Origin: Neovahlkampfia damariscottae
Lineage: Eukaryota > Heterolobosea > Selenaionea > Neovahlkampfiida > Neovahlkampfiidae
NCBI GenBank assembly: GCA_016618085.1
Contig: JABLTG010000015.1
Coordinates: 124,001-188,000 of the forward strand
Length of the DNA: 64,000 nt
Direction: 5' to 3'
Positions 1-9,363 of the stretch are shown here, one piece after another; position 1 is the first letter of the stretch; the number at the start of each line of letters is the position of its first letter. The notes below the pieces were generated by a model. It worked only from the letters and a program-made list of their open reading frames with translations, was not told the DNA's origin and ran no database searches. The translations under genes were made by a program, and so were the position numbers.

Positions 1-894
1 CTCTCTCATGATTTACTTCCGAAATTAAGAGTGGAAAATTTTGACCTTGAAGATGAATCAATTGTCATTTTAAGAACGTATCACAACACATTTGTTTCTA
101 CAGATGATTCTAAAAGTTATATCTTCCAAACAAAAAAAATCACAAAAAATTGTTTTTTTGAAGCTGAAATGTTGAATTCAGATGATGAAAAAAATGAAAA
201 ACAGAAACTTTGTTTCAAACAAGATAATATCATTTATTTTTCATGTATGGGCATTAACAATCAATTTCAACTGTCAACTTTAAAATGCTCAATTGAAAAT
301 TTTCAAAGAAATCATTCATCAGTTAGAGAGTTAAAAAAAGAAATTCCAAAAAGTTACCAATTTGAAATGGAATCAAAAAATCAAAAATATTATATTTCAA
401 ACTGTTTTGGTCAGTATTTATCAGCCAGATATGATTTTCAAGGAACTTTTAATTTTCAAAAAAATTCAAAAACTTGGGAGTCTTTTGATGTTATAAAATT
501 TATGAATTTGACAGATGGCAAAATTTTGATAAAATCTGGAGATGGAAAGTTTTTGATTGCTAATTCGAATGGTTCTTTTGGGTTATCAGCCAATCGATCT
601 TCACAAGGAGATGATTTGTTCATTTTGACTGAATCTATTCCTGGTAAATTCATCATTCAAACAGCAATGTACAACACAAATCTTACATTTCCAAATACTG
701 TATCGATTTTAGGAAATTATGCAACTCATCAAGAAAAAATCACCAAAAATTGTTTTATTCAATTTTTAAATGTTGGAAGGAAGTTTGTGATGTATAATTC
801 ATATGTTAACTCATTCATTTCATTTTCAAAAAGTGGCATATCTGTCCGAGAAAAAATATTATTAGAAGAAGAATGTGAAATTATCTATCTATAA
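1..894 (+). CDS. Fascin-like beta-trefoil protein, 5'-truncated by window edge
   Basis: The reading frame is open from base 1 to the TAA at 892-894, so the start lies outside the window. The protein is built from repeated blocks of about 40 to 50 residues with a 'KYYISN..GQYLSA' and 'GKFLIANSNGSFGLSA' flavour, followed by 'DDLFIL'. This is the pattern of fascin-like or related beta-trefoil domains, which bind actin or sugars. No membrane segment or signal is seen in the visible part. The assignment rests on pattern only; another beta-trefoil family (agglutinin or ricin-type) is possible. Confidence 0.5.
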   Translation, partial: LSHDLLPKLRVENFDLEDESIVILRTYHNTFVSTDDSKSYIFQTKKITKNCFFEAEMLNSDDEKNEKQKLCFKQDNIIYFSCMGINNQFQLSTLKCSIENFQRNHSSVRELKKEIPKSYQFEMESKNQKYYISNCFGQYLSARYDFQGTFNFQKNSKTWESFDVIKFMNLTDGKILIKSGDGKFLIANSNGSFGLSANRSSQGDDLFILTESIPGKFIIQTAMYNTNLTFPNTVSILGNYATHQEKITKNCFIQFLNVGRKFVMYNSYVNSFISFSKSGISVREKILLEEECEIIYL

Positions 895-1112
895 ATCATA
901 TTGAATAAAAAGATTCCATTTTATCAATTCAAACATAAATTTTGAAAATTCGATATAATTGAACTTCAAAAAATAATGTTCTGCACTTTTTACAATTTCA
1001 TATGGTCCAAACACTTTCATGCATTTCATTTATTTTTCCATACAATTTCAAACGTTCAATCCCTGTTTTTTGAAAGGCAAAATGCTACATTTGAAAGAAC
1101 AAAAAAATCGGT

Positions 1113-1194
1113 CTCGAGTGCCGGGAATTGAACCCGGGTCGCAAGAGAACTGTTAAATTGACAGTCTTGAATTCTACCACTATACCACACCCGA
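1113..1194 (-). tRNA. tRNA-Asp(GTC) with an 11-nt intron
   Basis: On the minus strand a 7-bp acceptor stem (1188-1194 with 1114-1120), a D-arm with AGTGGTA, a 5-bp anticodon stem and a T-arm with TTCAATT can be drawn. The uninterrupted anticodon loop would be 18 nt. Removing 11 nt at 1148-1158, directly after position 37 where nuclear tRNA introns sit, leaves the standard loop CTGTCAC with anticodon GTC (1160-1162). The discriminator base is G (1113), as expected for Asp. A run of seven T (minus strand) just downstream fits a Pol III terminator. The intron contains ACAG, which can pair with CTGT of the loop, as in other eukaryotic pre-tRNAs. One D-stem pair is mismatched. Confidence 0.9.
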
Positions 1195-1279
1195 TTACTT
1201 GTAAGAGGTCAACAAATTAGATAAGAAATTGTTAAAAGAATTGTCCATTCAAAATCAATTGAAAAACACAAATTCCGAA

Positions 1280-1286
1280 CCAATCA
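1280..1286 (+). promoter_or_regulatory. CCAATCA promoter element of the SDR gene
   Basis: CCAATCA in the sense orientation, 28 nt before the ATG at 1315. It is one of the recurrent elements described in the findings. Confidence 0.55.
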
Positions 1287-1314
1287 AAAAAAAACCATCA
1301 AATCAACTTCAAAA

Positions 1315-2302
1315 ATGGGCAATACACCAAGTGGATTTAATGGTTCATCAACAGCAGATCAAGTAACTAAAGATGTCAATCTTGAAGGAAAAGTAGTTAT
1401 TGTGACAGGAGCAAACGCAGGACTTGGAAAAGAAGTAAACAAAACCTTTTTGACTTATTTTTCAGACAGCAAGAGCAATGGCAAATACAGGAGCTACTGT
1501 AATAATGGCTGCAAGAAACCAAGAAAAAGCTAAATCTGCAAAAGAAGAACTTGAAAAACAAATTAAAAATCCAAAAAATTTACACCTCATTGAATTAGAC
1601 CTTGGAGACTTCAAAAGCATCGAAAACTTCATTTCTGAATTCAAAAAATTGAACCTTCCATTACATATTTTAATCAATAACGCAGGTGTTATGGCAACTC
1701 CACAACAAAAAACAAAAGACGGTTTTGAGTATCAACTTGGAATCAATCATTATGGTCATTATAAATTAACAATGGGTCTTTTACCAATCATGGTTGAAAC
1801 ATCAAAAAAAGAAAAAGATTTTGAAGGTAGAATCGTTTGTTTATCATCAGCAGCTCATACAATGGGTAAATTTGATTTTGACAATCTTCACTGGGAAAAA
1901 GAAGGTACTTATGGTCCATGGGTTGCATATGGCAGATCAAAACTTGCAAATGTATTATTTGCAAGAGCATTAAACCGTAGATTGGTTAAAGATAAAATTA
2001 ACATTACTGCCAATGCATTACATCCTGGTGGAATTATGACTGATCTTCAACGTGATCTTCCTGCTATTCAATATTATGGTATGGCAGCTCTTGGAACTTT
2101 TTTGTTCAAATCAATTCCTCAAGGTGCTGCAACAACTTGTTATGTTGCGACTTCTGATCAAATTAAAGGAAAAGGTGGTTTGTATTTTGATGATTGCAAT
2201 ATCAGTGAAACTATTGCTGCTGGAAATGATGAAGAGCTTCAAGAAAAATTGTGGTCAGTCACAGAAAAAGAAACAAAAGTTGAATACCCAAAATTTGAAT
2301 AA
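1315..2302 (+). CDS. Short-chain dehydrogenase/reductase, retinol-dehydrogenase-like
   Basis: Exons 1315-1434 and 1466-2302, joined by a 31-nt GT-AG intron, give 318 residues. The join restores the Rossmann segment 'GLGKETARAMANTGA'. Visible hallmarks are the cofactor motif TGANAGLG (residues 31-38), NNAG near residue 115 and the catalytic YGRSK near residue 197, all in the order of classical SDRs of the RDH/WWOX type. These enzymes use NAD(P)(H) to oxidise or reduce retinoids, sterols or other carbonyl compounds. The N-terminus MGNTPSG has Gly2 and Ser6, so N-myristoylation is possible (inference). The substrate cannot be read from sequence. Confidence 0.9.
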
Positions 2303-2403
2303 ATATTATTGGTGAGGTAAATTTGAAGCAAAAATGAGATGATTTTTGATCAAAACATGTTTTTCTGCTGTGGTTTGCAAAATTTAATCTTCTAAAAGAA
2401 TAT

Positions 2404-2410
2404 CCAATCA
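2404..2410 (+). promoter_or_regulatory. CCAATCA promoter element of the first CxxC paralog
   Basis: Sense-orientation CCAATCA, 26 nt before the ATG at 2437. Confidence 0.5.
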
Positions 2411-2436
2411 GATTCGTTTCCAACTCAAACATTGAA

Positions 2437-3003
2437 ATGAGAATTTGCACATGCTGTTCCAAAGATACTGAGAGTGAAGTATATTATTCAGTAAATTCAA
2501 GAAACATCAAAGCTTATTCAGCTGTTCTTCCAAATATCAAAGAAGGAATTTTATGTTGCACATGTTACAACAAATGGAGAACCAAAGTTGCAAAAGATCC
2601 TAGAATGTGTTTAAAAACACTTTTCTGTGGTATTTGTCAAAAAGAAGAACCAGAAGTTCAATTTTCAGAAAAGTTCAAAAGAATAAATGGAAGAAATTGT
2701 TCTTCTTACAGTTCAAGAGCTTCAAAACCTGTTTTAATAGGACCTATCTGTAGAAAATGTAACAAAGAATATCCAGCTGAAATTGTTCTCAAAAGTGAAA
2801 AAATGACTCCGAAAAAAACAACTATCAGTAAAAAAGAAAAAATGAAAGAAAAAAAAACTGAATTGAAAAAGACTGTCACATTTGTTGACAAAGATGAGAA
2901 TACAATTGATGGAGATATCACAGTTGATTTAAGAAAGTACTTTCCAAATGATAGTTTTTTGAAAATGCCAACATTATTTCGCTGTAAAAAACAAAAAAAA
3001 TAA
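2437..3003 (+). CDS. Unrecognised CxxC protein, tandem paralog 1
   Basis: A 188-residue intronless protein. The N-terminal two thirds has paired cysteines in the order CxCC, CCxC, CGIC and CRKC, consistent with one or two zinc ribbons or a treble-clef-like fold. The C-terminal third is lysine-rich and basic, suggesting a nuclear or nucleic-acid-associated protein (inference). The block 'YLKTLFCGICQKEEPEV' is almost identical in the next gene (3277-3777), so the two are tandem duplicates. No family is recognised. A CCAATCA element lies 26 nt before the ATG. Confidence 0.75.
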   Translation: MRICTCCSKDTESEVYYSVNSRNIKAYSAVLPNIKEGILCCTCYNKWRTKVAKDPRMCLKTLFCGICQKEEPEVQFSEKFKRINGRNCSSYSSRASKPVLIGPICRKCNKEYPAEIVLKSEKMTPKKTTISKKEKMKEKKTELKKTVTFVDKDENTIDGDITVDLRKYFPNDSFLKMPTLFRCKKQKK

Positions 3004-3276
3004 AAAAATCATGAAAGTAATAAGATTCATCAAGAATTTAACAATAAAACAAAATCCTTGACCAAACTCAATTTTCAGAAAATTGAAGGAAAACAATTGA
3101 TCAATTAAAAACAACGAGAATCTTGATCAGTTTATGATAGGATGATTTATTCAAGAAAAAAAAAGAAAAATCAACTTTCAGCTTCTTTGAGTAACCTGTT
3201 GGATGAATCACTATTTTAAGTCATTTTCAACCTCAATAAAAAGAACCAAAACCAAATACTTCAAATCCAAAAAAAA

Positions 3277-3777
3277 ATGACAAAAGAAAACTGCGTAATC
3301 TGTTCGCATATACCACCACCACAAGAAAGAAAATATCTTGTTAGATCAAAAAATATCAAACTTTATTCAGCTTTTTATCCTAATATCAAAAAAGGAAGAT
3401 TATGCACCAAATGTTATAAAACATGGCTTTTTAAATCAAAAGAACATCCAAAAATGTATTTAAAAACACTTTTCTGTGGTATTTGTCAAAAAGAAGAACC
3501 AGAAGTCAAATTCTCAAAAACATTTGAAAATATCAATGGAAGGAATTATGGAGCCTATCAAAAGGCGACAAACAAAAAAAATTTGATCATTGGACCGATT
3601 TGTATTTCGTGTAGTAGAGCATTTCCATTAGAGAAATCTGAATTATTTGTAAAGAAAGAAACTAAAAAACAAATTCATTCCAAAATCAATAATTTTTTCA
3701 ATGAATCAGGAAGAGATGGTCGTTTTGTTGTTAAACCAAAACCAAGAAAAATGAAAATAATTCTTTTAGATAAATAA
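3277..3777 (+). CDS. Unrecognised CxxC protein, tandem paralog 2
   Basis: A 166-residue intronless protein, clearly paralogous to the gene at 2437-3003: the same CxxC spacing (CVIC, CTKC, CGIC, CISC), the same 'LKTLFCGICQKEEPEV' core and the same following 'INGRN' block. The basic tail has diverged and is shorter. Identity is concentrated around the third CxxC pair, suggesting this segment carries the function. No CCAAT element is visible upstream, unlike its paralog, so the two copies may be controlled differently. Function unknown. Confidence 0.75.
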   Translation: MTKENCVICSHIPPPQERKYLVRSKNIKLYSAFYPNIKKGRLCTKCYKTWLFKSKEHPKMYLKTLFCGICQKEEPEVKFSKTFENINGRNYGAYQKATNKKNLIIGPICISCSRAFPLEKSELFVKKETKKQIHSKINNFFNESGRDGRFVVKPKPRKMKIILLDK

Positions 3778-3808
3778 ATTTTTTCGTTTTTTTTTTCATC
3801 CAATAAAA

Positions 3809-4777
3809 ATGGGTTTTATTGCTTCGGACAGTGAAGAAGAAGAAGAAATACTAAAAACTCCAAAAAAAGAAGAAATACTTCAAAAAAGTATTACCATCCT
3901 GTATGAAGAATCAATCACACATATTTTTTCATTTTTAACTTTCAAAGATTACATTCACTTCAATCAAACTTGTAAAAAATACTCAACTTTCAATGAAGAA
4001 GAACATTGGAAAAAATTAATATTTAGACAATTTCCATCTTATGTCATTAAAAGTCGTGACAAAAATTTCAAAAAAATTTTTCAAACTTTGAATCAGGAAA
4101 AACTTGAAAAACAGAAAAAAATGAAAAGAAAAAAAGAAAAAACAGTTGAAATTCCTGAAGATACTGAAACAGAAAATGAAGAATTTTGGGAAGTTGATCA
4201 AATTCTTGATTACAATCCTGAAACGAATCATTACTTGGTAAAATGGATTGGTTATAATCATTCAGCCAATACCTGGGAACCATATCAAAATTTAAGTTGT
4301 AAAGAATTATTGAGAGAGTATAAAAAAACAAAAAAAATGCGAAAAAAAAACATTATGAAATTCAATCCAAATACTCAATATGAGAAGGAAATTGAAAAAT
4401 TAGGTGATTCTTTAATTGGTTCATTTAAAGACCGACAAATTATTGATATTTTGGATGATTCTGATAAAATCAATAGTGATGATTTGAATTTTAGTTTAAT
4501 ACATTCCTTGATTGTTCAACATTCTCATAACATTATTGATGTTCATCAAAAAAAATTAAAACAAAATTCTTTGAATTTTCGTAAACTTGAAGTTGATTCC
4601 TCAGTTAGAAATTTTTTAACTTTATCATTATCAACAAAAATTGAAACTGAATTTCTTGAAGATTTAATAGATTCAGATAAAAAAAATGAAAGTCTGAATC
4701 ATTCTCTTATCAAAGGAATGGAAACAATCAACATTGATAATGAATCACCAATGAAAAAAAAACAAAAAATTGAATGA
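3809..4777 (+). CDS. F-box and chromodomain fusion protein
   Basis: A 322-residue protein without introns. Residues about 28-72 form an F-box ('YEESITHIFSFLTFKDYIHF', then a 'TCKKYST...W' ending), the module that binds Skp1 in SCF ubiquitin ligases. Residues about 125-172 form a chromodomain: 'EFWEVDQIL', 'YLVKWIGY' and 'NTWEP' supply the aromatic-cage positions that read methyl-lysine. An acidic N-terminus and a Lys-rich linker flank them. If both modules work, the protein would bring a ubiquitin ligase to methylated chromatin (inference). CCAATAA ends only a few bases before the ATG. The convergent neighbour, Hsp104, ends 32 bp away. Confidence 0.8.
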   Translation: MGFIASDSEEEEEILKTPKKEEILQKSITILYEESITHIFSFLTFKDYIHFNQTCKKYSTFNEEEHWKKLIFRQFPSYVIKSRDKNFKKIFQTLNQEKLEKQKKMKRKKEKTVEIPEDTETENEEFWEVDQILDYNPETNHYLVKWIGYNHSANTWEPYQNLSCKELLREYKKTKKMRKKNIMKFNPNTQYEKEIEKLGDSLIGSFKDRQIIDILDDSDKINSDDLNFSLIHSLIVQHSHNIIDVHQKKLKQNSLNFRKLEVDSSVRNFLTLSLSTKIETEFLEDLIDSDKKNESLNHSLIKGMETINIDNESPMKKKQKIE

Positions 4778-4809
4778 AGAGAATTTACAAAAATGTTACA
4801 AAAATTTTA

Positions 4810-7455
4810 TTAAAAAATGTGTTTTGATTTCATGGATACTTTTTTTCTTTGTAGTTCATCCAAATTTTCTTCAATTTTGAATATTAACTTTTGACCATCT
4901 GATGAAATATGAACAGTTGAATGATCAAATAAATCACCTCTAACAACATATTTTGATAATTCGGTGATTATAAATTTTTCAAGATATCTTTTTAATGGAC
5001 GAGCACCATAAATTGGAGAATATGCTTCACCCATAATAAAATCAGCAGCTTTATCATCCAATTGAATTTGAATATCTCTTTCTTCTAAACGTTTTGTTAA
5101 TGTTCCCATTTGAACTTGAACAACTTGTTTTAAATTATCTTTTGTTAATGGATGGAACATAATAACATCATCTAATCTATTCAAGAATTCAGGTTTGAAA
5201 AATTCTTGAAGATCTTTTGTCACTAAATCTTCAATTTCTTTTTCCATTTTATCTAATTTTCCATCATGTTTTAATAAATGTTGTGATCCGATATTTGAAG
5301 TCATAACAATGACAACATTTGAGAAATCAATTGTATTTCCTTTTCCATCAGTTAATCTACCTTCATCTAAAACTTGTAATAAAACATTCATAACCCTTGG
5401 ATGAGCTTTTTCAATTTCATCTAATAAAACAACATTATATGGTCTTCTTTTAATTGCTTCTGTTAATTGACCACCTTCATCATATCCTACATATCCAGGA
5501 GGAGCTCCAATTAATCTACTAACTGAATGTTGTTCCATATATTCAGACATATCAATTCTAATAATATGTTTATCATCATCAAATAATTCAAAACTTAATG
5601 CTTTTGCAAGTTCTGTTTTACCACAACCTGTTGGTCCTAAAAAGAGGAATGAACCAGTTGGATGATTTTTTCTTGATAGTCCTGCTCTTGATCTTAAAAT
5701 TGCTTCAGCTACAGCTTCAACAGCTTCATTTTGACCAACAACTCTTTTGTGTAAATTATCTCCTAATGATAATAATCTTTCTTTTTGTGTTTGTGATAAT
5801 TTGCTCAATGGAATTCCTGTCCATTTTGAAATGACTTCTTGAATATGTTCTGGACCTACTACATCTGAAAGTAATTTATCTTTTTGTTCTAATTTTTCTT
5901 CTTCTACTTTTTGTTGTAGTTTTTCAATTGTTTGTTCAATATCTGGAATTGCATAATAAATCAAATCTGAAGCTAATTGAATATCTCCTTTTCTTTTTGC
6001 ATCTTCAGCTTTTAATTTTTTATCTTCAAGTTTTGATTTTAATGCGCGAAGTTTATTGACTCCTTCCATTTCATTTTCATATTTCATTTTTAAAGGTTTT
6101 AATTCTTCATCAATTCCAGCAATTTCTTTTTCAATTCCTTCTAATCTCTTTTTTGAAGCATCATCTTTTTCTTTTTTTAATGCAGTTCTTTCCAGTTCGC
6201 ATTGGAATTTCTTTCTTTCTAATTGGTCAATAATTTCTGGTTGTGAATCTAATTGAACTCTTGTATTTGCGCATGCTTCATCAATTAAATCAATTGCTTT
6301 GTCTGGTAAGAATCTATTTGTGATATATCTTGATGATAATTGAGCTGCTTGAACTAAGGCTTGATCTTGAATAGTGACACCATGATGTGCTTCATATTTA
6401 TCTTTAATACCTCTTAAAATTGAAATTGTATCATAAACTGATGGTTCATTGACATAGACAGGTTGAAATCTTCTTTCAAACGCTTGATCCTTTTCAACAT
6501 ATTTTTGATATTCAGCTAATGTTGTAGCTCCAATCAATCTCAATTCACCTCTAGCGAGCATTGGTTTGAGTAAATTAGCTGCATCCATAGCACCATCAGT
6601 TTTACCAGCTCCTAAAACTAAATGAATTTCATCAACGAAAAGAATGATTTTTCCTTCTGCATCTTTGACTTCTTTCAAAACTGCTTTTAATCTTTCTTCA
6701 AATTCTCCTCTATATTTTGCACCTGCAATTAAACTTCCCATATCTAAATTGTAAAGTTCTGCATTTAAACTGTTTGGAACATCACCTTTAAGGATTCTTT
6801 GAGCAAGACCTTCAATGATTGCAGTTTTTCCAACTCCAGGTTCTCCTATCAATACAGGATTATTCTTTGTTCTTCTTGATAAAACTCTAACAATTCTTCT
6901 AATTTCTTCATCTCTTCCAATCACAGGGTCTAATTTTCCTTTGGAAGCTAAATCAAGCATGTTATATCCATATTTATTTAAAGCATCATAAGTTCCTTCT
7001 GAATGTTCTGAATCAACTTTTTTATCTCCTTTTAATTTTTTTAAAGTTTCTTTAACTGAATTTTTTTCCAATCCAACGGCTTTAAAAACAGTCATAATTT
7101 CATAGTCTTCAAGTAAGGCTAAAATTAAATGATCTGTTGATACAAATCTATCATTTTGATTTTTCATTTCTTTTTGAGCAACTGAAATTGTTGTTGATAA
7201 TGTTGGTGCGAATTGTGGTTGTTCTGGGGCAGGTTCAACTTTTGATATTTTTGTATATCTTTTTTCAAGTTGTTGGATTACAGTTTCTGGTTTTATATTC
7301 AATTTTTGACAAAGTTGATGACCAACTCCTTCTTGATCTTGAAACAGAGCAATAGCTAAATGAATACCACTTGTATAAGAATGGCTTTGTTCTTTTGCTA
7401 AAGTTACAGCATCACTTAATGATTGTTGTGCTTTGTTTGTGAATTTATTTTCCAT
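4810..7455 (-). CDS. HSP104: Hsp104/ClpB disaggregase
   Basis: An 881-residue double AAA+ ATPase without introns. In order: a Clp-N domain with two repeats (residues 1-145), NBD1 with Walker A GEPGVGKT (204-211) and Walker B 'IILFVDEIH' (270-277), a coiled-coil middle domain (about 400-540) rich in Glu/Lys, and NBD2 with Walker A GPTGCGKT and Walker B '[11 protein letters not shown]'. The middle domain separates ClpB/Hsp104 from ClpA/ClpC. It works with Hsp70/40 to thread proteins out of aggregates. No N-terminal targeting extension is present, so it should be the cytosolic or nuclear form. The region upstream (7501-7592) holds repeated TTCC/GGAA blocks that may respond to heat shock. Confidence 0.97.
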   Translation of the reverse strand: MENKFTNKAQQSLSDAVTLAKEQSHSYTSGIHLAIALFQDQEGVGHQLCQKLNIKPETVIQQLEKRYTKISKVEPAPEQPQFAPTLSTTISVAQKEMKNQNDRFVSTDHLILALLEDYEIMTVFKAVGLEKNSVKETLKKLKGDKKVDSEHSEGTYDALNKYGYNMLDLASKGKLDPVIGRDEEIRRIVRVLSRRTKNNPVLIGEPGVGKTAIIEGLAQRILKGDVPNSLNAELYNLDMGSLIAGAKYRGEFEERLKAVLKEVKDAEGKIILFVDEIHLVLGAGKTDGAMDAANLLKPMLARGELRLIGATTLAEYQKYVEKDQAFERRFQPVYVNEPSVYDTISILRGIKDKYEAHHGVTIQDQALVQAAQLSSRYITNRFLPDKAIDLIDEACANTRVQLDSQPEIIDQLERKKFQCELERTALKKEKDDASKKRLEGIEKEIAGIDEELKPLKMKYENEMEGVNKLRALKSKLEDKKLKAEDAKRKGDIQLASDLIYYAIPDIEQTIEKLQQKVEEEKLEQKDKLLSDVVGPEHIQEVISKWTGIPLSKLSQTQKERLLSLGDNLHKRVVGQNEAVEAVAEAILRSRAGLSRKNHPTGSFLFLGPTGCGKTELAKALSFELFDDDKHIIRIDMSEYMEQHSVSRLIGAPPGYVGYDEGGQLTEAIKRRPYNVVLLDEIEKAHPRVMNVLLQVLDEGRLTDGKGNTIDFSNVVIVMTSNIGSQHLLKHDGKLDKMEKEIEDLVTKDLQEFFKPEFLNRLDDVIMFHPLTKDNLKQVVQVQMGTLTKRLEERDIQIQLDDKAADFIMGEAYSPIYGARPLKRYLEKFIITELSKYVVRGDLFDHSTVHISSDGQKLIFKIEENLDELQRKKVSMKSKHIF

Positions 7456-7500
7456 TTTGTTTTGTCTAAATTGAGAGAAATTTTTTTGGTTTTATTTGGT

Positions 7501-7592
7501 TTCCAAAATTCCGACAACCAATCGGAAGTGATTTTACATTCCAAAATTCCGCAAAAACTCTTTTTTTGGTAAAATCTTGTTTCCGAGCGGAA
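7501..7592 (-). promoter_or_regulatory. Hsp104 upstream region with repeated TTCC/GGAA blocks
   Basis: The 143-bp gap before the Hsp104 start holds a direct repeat TTCCAAAATTCCG at 7501-7513 and 7539-7551, a TTCCGA/TCGGAA inverted repeat around CCAAT (7509-7527), and a near-palindrome TTCCGAGCGGAA at 7581-7592. TTC and GAA triplets are the units of heat-shock elements, but the spacing here is not the strict 5-bp phase, so an HSF site is only a candidate. The CCAAT lies in reverse orientation about 62 nt from the start. Confidence 0.4.
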
Positions 7593-7598
7593 ACAGTT

Positions 7599-8051
7599 TT
7601 ATAATTTTGATTTCGTTTTTTTTTCAAAGATTTCTTTTGCAGTTTTACCTGTTTTGTCTTTGACTTCAGGATTTGAACCTAATTTTGTCAATAAATCCAT
7701 AATTTTTGTATCACCAAGAGCAGAAGCGTATTGTAACGGTGTCCATTGTATTTCATCTCCAAAGAACTTTTCAGTATTTTCCAAATATTTAACTTTCTTG
7801 GAGTTTTTGAACTCATACATTCCAATTTTTGAATTTTGAGAATTATAAATAAAAATACATCCCATAGGATAAGGATACATTTCATTTAATGAAAACTGTT
7901 CATCAACTATAAATTTTTCAAGTTCATCTATTTTTTCTTCACGAATTAGTGAAGAAACTGTGACAATTGAAATAGCAGTATCATTTAAATCATACCTACT
8001 CATCAACATATTTATTTCAAAATTCGTTTCATCTTCCAATTGTTGGTTCAT
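7599..8051 (-). CDS. Small ankyrin-repeat protein
   Basis: A 150-residue intronless protein; the first in-frame ATG is at 8051-8049. The C-terminal 50 residues contain a recognisable ankyrin unit ('TPLQYASALGDTKIMDLLTKLG', ending 'NPEVKDKTGKTAKE'). The N-terminal part is helical and acidic with no known motif. One and a half ankyrin repeats are few, so the protein may dimerise or be capped by its N-terminus. It is divergent from the DHHC gene and shares the CCAATCA at 8081-8087. Confidence 0.7.
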   Translation of the reverse strand: MNQQLEDETNFEINMLMSRYDLNDTAISIVTVSSLIREEKIDELEKFIVDEQFSLNEMYPYPMGCIFIYNSQNSKIGMYEFKNSKKVKYLENTEKFFGDEIQWTPLQYASALGDTKIMDLLTKLGSNPEVKDKTGKTAKEIFEKKTKSKL

Positions 8052-8080
8052 TTTTAAATAAAAAAAAAAAGAAAAATCCG

Positions 8081-8087
8081 CCAATCA
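8081..8087 (+). promoter_or_regulatory. CCAATCA element in a divergent promoter
   Basis: It lies 34 nt before the ATG of the DHHC gene in sense orientation and 29 nt before the ankyrin gene in reverse. The whole space between the two ATGs is 70 bp. Confidence 0.5.
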
Positions 8088-8121
8088 ACTACATTAACCA
8101 TTGAAAACCGTTTATTTTTAC

Positions 8122-9298
8122 ATGAAGAGAATTGGAAACACAAAACATTTATGTCAAGGAGAATTACACTTAGGTCCAACTAAAGATTTAAGAAATTACC
8201 CAGTTATTTATTTCTTACTCTTGATTCCAATAATAGGTTTTAGTGTGTTAATGTAACAAAAAAAAAAAACTAAAAAAAAAGTATACCTGGATTAATCGTC
8301 ACAGTACCTTTATATATTACCATACCTATTATAATAATTCATTATTTTATCACTATTTCAATTTATTATTGTCTTGGAAAAACAACATTTTCAGACCCTG
8401 GAATTATTCCTCCAAATAAACGTCCACTTGAAGGTTTGATATTTACACTTTAAAAAAATAGGTGAAATTAGAAACTTTGATATCAAATATCCAGATCACA
8501 GCGATGAGGAAGAAGAGTTTCAACTGAAAGAGGATGTCGATCCAAATGATTTTCTTCAACAAGTAGATATAAATGGTCATAAAATAACATTCAAATACTG
8601 TTATACTTGTAGAGTTTATAGACCTCCAAGAGCATCTCATTGTTCTTGGTGCAATATGTGTGTTGAAGAATTTGACCGTAAATTTGGAATTAGTTTTAAT
8701 CATACTCTTAGATCGTATTTTTATTCATTTTTTAATTTTTCAGATTGCCCTTGGACAGGTAACTGTATTGCTAAAAGAAATTACAAGTAATATTTTTTTT
8801 TTATAACGGTTTTTTTTTTTGAAAAGATATTTCGTTGGTTTTGCTACAATTGCAGGGTTTGAAGCAATTTTAATGATGATGACTTGTTTAGCTTTTGCTA
8901 TTTGGTTGCTTATTCGTTGTTTTATTATGTAACCGAAATTAAAAAAAATTAATTTTTTTTTTCAAGGAATCAATGTACTGAAATACATGTTGCAACCCTT
9001 TCCACTTTAGGTGCTCTAGGATGGTATTATCACTTTTTATGATTAATTTTTTTAAATGAAGTGGTCTGGTAGCTTTTTATTCATTTTTTGTATTGACAGC
9101 AACTCTTCCTTTAACTGGGTATCACTGGATGTTAATTTTTCAAAATAAAACAACTTATGAAGATATAAAACAAACAAAAACGAATGCTACCTGTCGATTT
9201 TTTCATGTATTTTGTAGAAGAGTTCGACCAAGGTAAGAATTAAGAAACGAAAATTTTTTATTGTTTAAAGTTTTTTAAAGTATGAATATTATGATTAA
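8122..9298 (+). CDS. DHHC protein S-acyltransferase with nine exons
   Basis: Exons 8122-8252, 8282-8433, 8462-8677, 8712-8714, 8744-8786, 8827-8928, 8967-9023, 9062-9232 and 9271-9298 give 300 residues. Introns are 28 to 40 nt. Two hydrophobic hairpins flank a zinc-finger cysteine-rich domain ('CYTCRVYRPPRASHC..CNMC'). DPG follows TM2 and TTYED follows TM4, as in the family. The catalytic motif D166-H-H-C169 exists only if the 3-nt exon 8712-8714 is used; otherwise one His is missing. The enzyme transfers palmitate to cysteines of membrane proteins. The last intron is optional: reading on past 9232 stops at 9236 instead (292 residues). The window also holds an ABHD17-like depalmitoylase candidate (34027-35360). 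Confidence 0.9.
8712..8714 (+). other. 3-nt microexon of the DHHC gene
   Basis: The triplet ATC is preceded by a 34-nt GT...AG segment (8678-8711) and followed by a 29-nt GT...AG segment (8715-8743), both typical sizes here. Joining GACC + ATC + ATTGC gives Asp-His-His-Cys. Skipping it gives Asp-His-Cys and keeps the frame. Confidence 0.75.
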
Positions 9299-9363
9299 AT
9301 CAATGAGTTATTTTTAAAATCTATTGAAAAATGGAATTCGTTTTAATTGGACAAACTTGAATA

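Noticed and set aside
8674-8750. Loss of one catalytic His in the palmitoyltransferase
   Set aside because: A 3-nt exon between two normal-sized introns restores it, so a mutation is not needed.
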